Shown here piece by piece: positions 60,894 through 64,000 of a stretch of DNA of 64,000 nucleotides; position 1 is the stretch's first letter; each line of letters begins with the position of its first letter. A program made the position numbers and the translations under genes. The notes below the pieces were generated by a model. The model was given only the letters and a program-made list of their open reading frames with translations. It made no database searches and was not told the DNA's origin. Source of the stretch: Dreissena polymorpha (Eukaryota; Mollusca; Bivalvia; Myida; Dreissenidae); assembly GCF_020536995.1 (NCBI RefSeq), contig NC_068362.1, positions 97,151,085 through 97,215,084 on the forward strand, written 5' to 3'.

Positions 60894-63198
60894 CTGCAAT
60901 ACAATGTATAGAGAGGGTCAAGTGTGGACCAATCTGCCAACAAATGGAGACATACACTGCAATACACTGTACAGAGAGGTCAAGTGTGGACCAATCTGCC
61001 AACCAATGGAGGCATACGCTGTAATACACTGTACAGAGAGGTCAAGTGTGGATCAATCTGCCAACCAATGGAGGTATACGCTGCAATACACTGTACAGAG
61101 AGGTCAAGTGTGGACAAACCTGCCCACCAATGGAGGCATACGCTGTAATACAATGTATAGAGAGGGTCAAGTGTGGACCAATCTGCCAACCAATGGAGGC
61201 ATACGCTGCAATACAATGTACAGAGAAGTTCAAGTGTGGACCAATCTGCCCACCAATGGTGGCATACGCTGCAATACAATGTACTGAGAGGGTCAAGTGT
61301 GGAAAAACCTGCCCACCAATGGTGGCATACGCTGCAATACAATGTACAGAGGGTCAAGTGTGGACCAATCTGCCCATCAATGGAGGCATACGCTGTAATA
61401 CAATGTACAGAGAGGGTCAAGTGCGGACAAATGTGCCAACCAATGGAGGCATACGCTGCAATTCAATACACAGAGACGGTCAAGTGTGGACAAACCTGCC
61501 CACTAATGAAGGCATACACTGTAATACAATGTACAGAGAGGGTCAAGTGTGGAAAAACCTGCCCACCAATGGAGGCATACGCTGTAATACAATGTACAGA
61601 GAGGGTCAAGTGTGGAAAAACCTGCCCACCAATGGAGGCATACGCTGCAATACAATACACAGAGACGGTCAAGTGTGGACAAATTTGCCCACCAATGGAG
61701 GCATACGCCGTAATACAATGTACAGAGACGGTCAAGTGTGGACAAATTTGCCCACCAATGGAGGCATACGCTGTAATACAATGTACAGAGAGTGTCAAGT
61801 GTGGACAAATCTGCCCATCAATGGAAGCATACGCTGCAATACAATACACAGAGAGGGTCAAGTGTGGACAAACCTGCCCACTTATGTAGGCATACGCTGT
61901 AATACAATGTACAGAGAGGGTCAAGTGTGGAAAAACCTGCCCACCAATGGAGGCATACGCTGCAATACAATACACAGAGACGGTCAAGTGTGGACAAATT
62001 TGCCCACCAATGGAGGCATACGCCGTAATACAATGTACAGAGAGGGTCAAGTGTGGACAAATTTGCCCACCTATGGAGGCATACGCTGTAATACAATGTA
62101 CAGAGAGTGTCAAGTGTGGACAAATTTGCCCATCAATGGAGGCATACGATGCAATACAATACACAGAGAGGGTCAAGTGTGGACAAACCTGCCCACTTAT
62201 GTAGGCATACGCTGCAATACAATGTACAGAGAGGGTCAAGTGTGGACAAACCTGCCCACTAATGAAGGCATACGCTGCAATACAATGTACAGAGAGGGTC
62301 AAGTGTGGACAAACCTGCCAACCAATGAAGGCATACGCTGCAATACAATGTACAGAGAAGTTCAAGTATGGACAAACCTGCCCACTAATGAAGGCATACA
62401 CTGTAATACAATGTACAGAGAGGGTCAAGTGTGGAAAAACCTGCCCACCAATGGAGGCATACGCTGTAATACCATGTACAGAGAGGGTCAAGTGTGGAAA
62501 AACCTGCCCACCAATGGAGGCATACGCTGCAATTCAATACACAGAGAAGGTCAAGTGTGGACAAATTTGCCCACCAATGGAGGCATACGTTGTCATACAA
62601 TGTACAGAGACGGTCAAGTGTGGACAAATTTGCCCACCAATGGAGGCATACGCTGTAATTCAATGTACAGAGAGGCTCAAGTGTAGACAAATTTGCCCAT
62701 CAATGGAGGCATACGCTGCAATACAATACACAGAGAGGGTCAAGTGTGGACAAACCTGCCCACTTATGTAGGCATACGCTGCAATACAATGTACAGAGAT
62801 GGTCAAGTGTGGACAAACCTGCCCACTAATGAAGGCATACGCTGCAAAACAATGTACAGAGAGGGTCAAGTGTGGACAAACCTGCTCACTAATGAAGGCA
62901 TACACTGCAATACAATGTACAGAGAAGTTCAAGTGTGGACTAACCTGCCAACTAATGAAGGCATACGCTGTAATACAATGTACAGAGAGGGTCAAGTGTG
63001 GAAAAACCTGCCCACCAATGGAGGCATACGCTGCAATTCAATACACAGAGACGGTCAAGTGTGGACAAATTTGCCCACCAATGGAGGCATACGCTGTAAT
63101 ACAATGTACAGAGACGGTCAAGTGTGGACAAATTTGCCCACCTATGGAGGCATACGCTGCAATAAAATGTACAGAGAGGGTCAAGTGTGGACAAATCT
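60894..63198 (-). repeat. 63-bp minisatellite made of a sideroflexin 3' splice site and exon head
   Basis: About 37 tandem units fill the start of the intron preceding the 60808-60893 exon. In the direction of SFXN transcription each unit reads a pyrimidine-rich tract (CCCTCTCTGTACATTGTA), then TTGCAG or TTACAG, then CGTATGCCTCCATTGGTGGG and CAGGTTTGTCC. The last parts equal the true exon's first 32 bases (60862-60893). Most units keep the acceptor AG; a minority have it altered. The period is divisible by three, which creates long artefactual frames on both strands. Confidence 0.95.
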
Positions 63199-64000
63199 GG
63201 AATTTTGAATGTTACAAGTCACAACAGATTTTCACCTAATCCTAAACAGGCATCACAACAGAAATAGAAAGGCACATATGCCGATTATCAGTTTCACAAC
63301 ATAGAAAACGTTTAGACCCAGACAAAAACATTGCCCAAGAAAAGCTTAATTGTTGACTTTAAATAATGGTATGCTATTTCTGAGACATTGATATATGTTC
63401 AACATATCAAATATATATATGAGGTATACAATAAGGCTTGCATTCAATCACTACATGGACAGATAAGTAAAAAAAAAAAATGTTTAAAATTCAAACTAAT
63501 AGCACTATAACTACTAAAATGTGAACTAACTGATGGTGTTACTAATATTTATTTATTTATTACATTCATAATGTTGTTTTATGAAAATGTAGGACTATCT
63601 ACTGTTTATAAATAACATACTTTTACATGCATATTAAAAAGATAGGCATATTCATCCACAATATTTGCTGACCAAAATAGCTGACCAAAATAACAGTTTT
63701 TTAACATGCCAAGTAAATATATATTACATATGAAAGGTTTATCCTTTATCTTTTTCTTTCACCATTATCATCATGTCACCTATATCACAACACCTATATC
63801 ACAACAGTCAGGTAACGTATGCAAGTACCCGACAACTGCTCTACTTTAACCAGAGGTAGGGGGTGGGGAATGTCCTGGAAATATTTGTATGACCTTCTCC
63901 ACAAAGTTATGTTGCCAAACTGCGATTAACAACCCACAGTCTTCAGGTTGTAGTGCACGAGTCTGTCTTTTGAGAAAACAAAACTGTACACAAAGAGGGT
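63199..64000. other. Continuation of the sideroflexin intron
   Basis: No sideroflexin exon upstream of RMPPLVGRF could be found here on the minus strand, so this is most likely intron. The DNA is AT-rich with no bounded element. Confidence 0.5.

Noticed and set aside
61046-62995. Frames up to 546 codons on both strands
   Set aside because: They come from the 63-bp minisatellite in a sideroflexin intron and are not independent genes.

Overview
This is invertebrate nuclear DNA: AT-rich, intron-bearing, and mostly made of tandem repeats and non-autonomous transposons. The recognisable genes and the repeat families, including a short inverted-repeat element that I associate from memory with dreissenid and venerid clams, suggest a bivalve mollusc, possibly Dreissena. 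That species guess is inference only.

Four host genes are well supported. At the left edge on the minus strand is the first coding exon of a CNNM (cyclin M / ancient conserved domain) Mg2+-transport protein; its other exons lie outside the window. At 22.6-24.7 kb on the plus strand is a complete three-exon ANTP-class homeobox gene (403 aa, N-terminal eh1-like Groucho motif, homeodomain closest by eye to Vent/BARX types). At 45.2-48.5 kb on the plus strand is a complete three-exon FAHD1 gene (217 aa). At 55.7-60.9 kb on the minus strand are the last six coding exons of an SFXN1/3-type sideroflexin; its N-terminal exons are off the right edge. FAHD1 and SFXN converge and both encode mitochondrial proteins.

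Layout: 0-1.5 kb CNNM; 3.1-6.5 kb a TIR element carrying a related but differently ended element nested in it; 6.6-16 kb scattered copies of a MULE-like MITE with 9-bp target duplications, a 1.1-kb TIR element with 6-bp duplications, and microsatellites; 17-19 kb degenerate tandem repeats, a tRNA-Phe-like gene with an insert in its anticodon loop, and two back-to-back palindromes; 22-25 kb the homeobox gene; 27.1-34.1 kb a foldback and a 6.4-kb element whose inverted arms carry GTCGA-rich subrepeats and long CAG/TAG-type trinucleotide arrays around a 1.6-kb core holding a Harbinger-like transposase fragment; 35-39 kb a hAT-like element and a minisatellite split by a TA-flanked element; 39.5-45.1 kb tandem repeats, a SINE and a higher-order satellite that stops about 130 bp from the FAHD1 start codon; 49.4-53.6 kb a 30-bp minisatellite; 60.9-63.2 kb a 63-bp minisatellite in a sideroflexin intron.

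The most unusual feature is the last array. Its 63-bp unit is a copy of the 3' splice site plus the first bases of the adjoining sideroflexin exon, so about 37 decoy acceptors precede the true one. Long open frames across the trinucleotide and minisatellite arrays are by-products of periods divisible by three, not genes.
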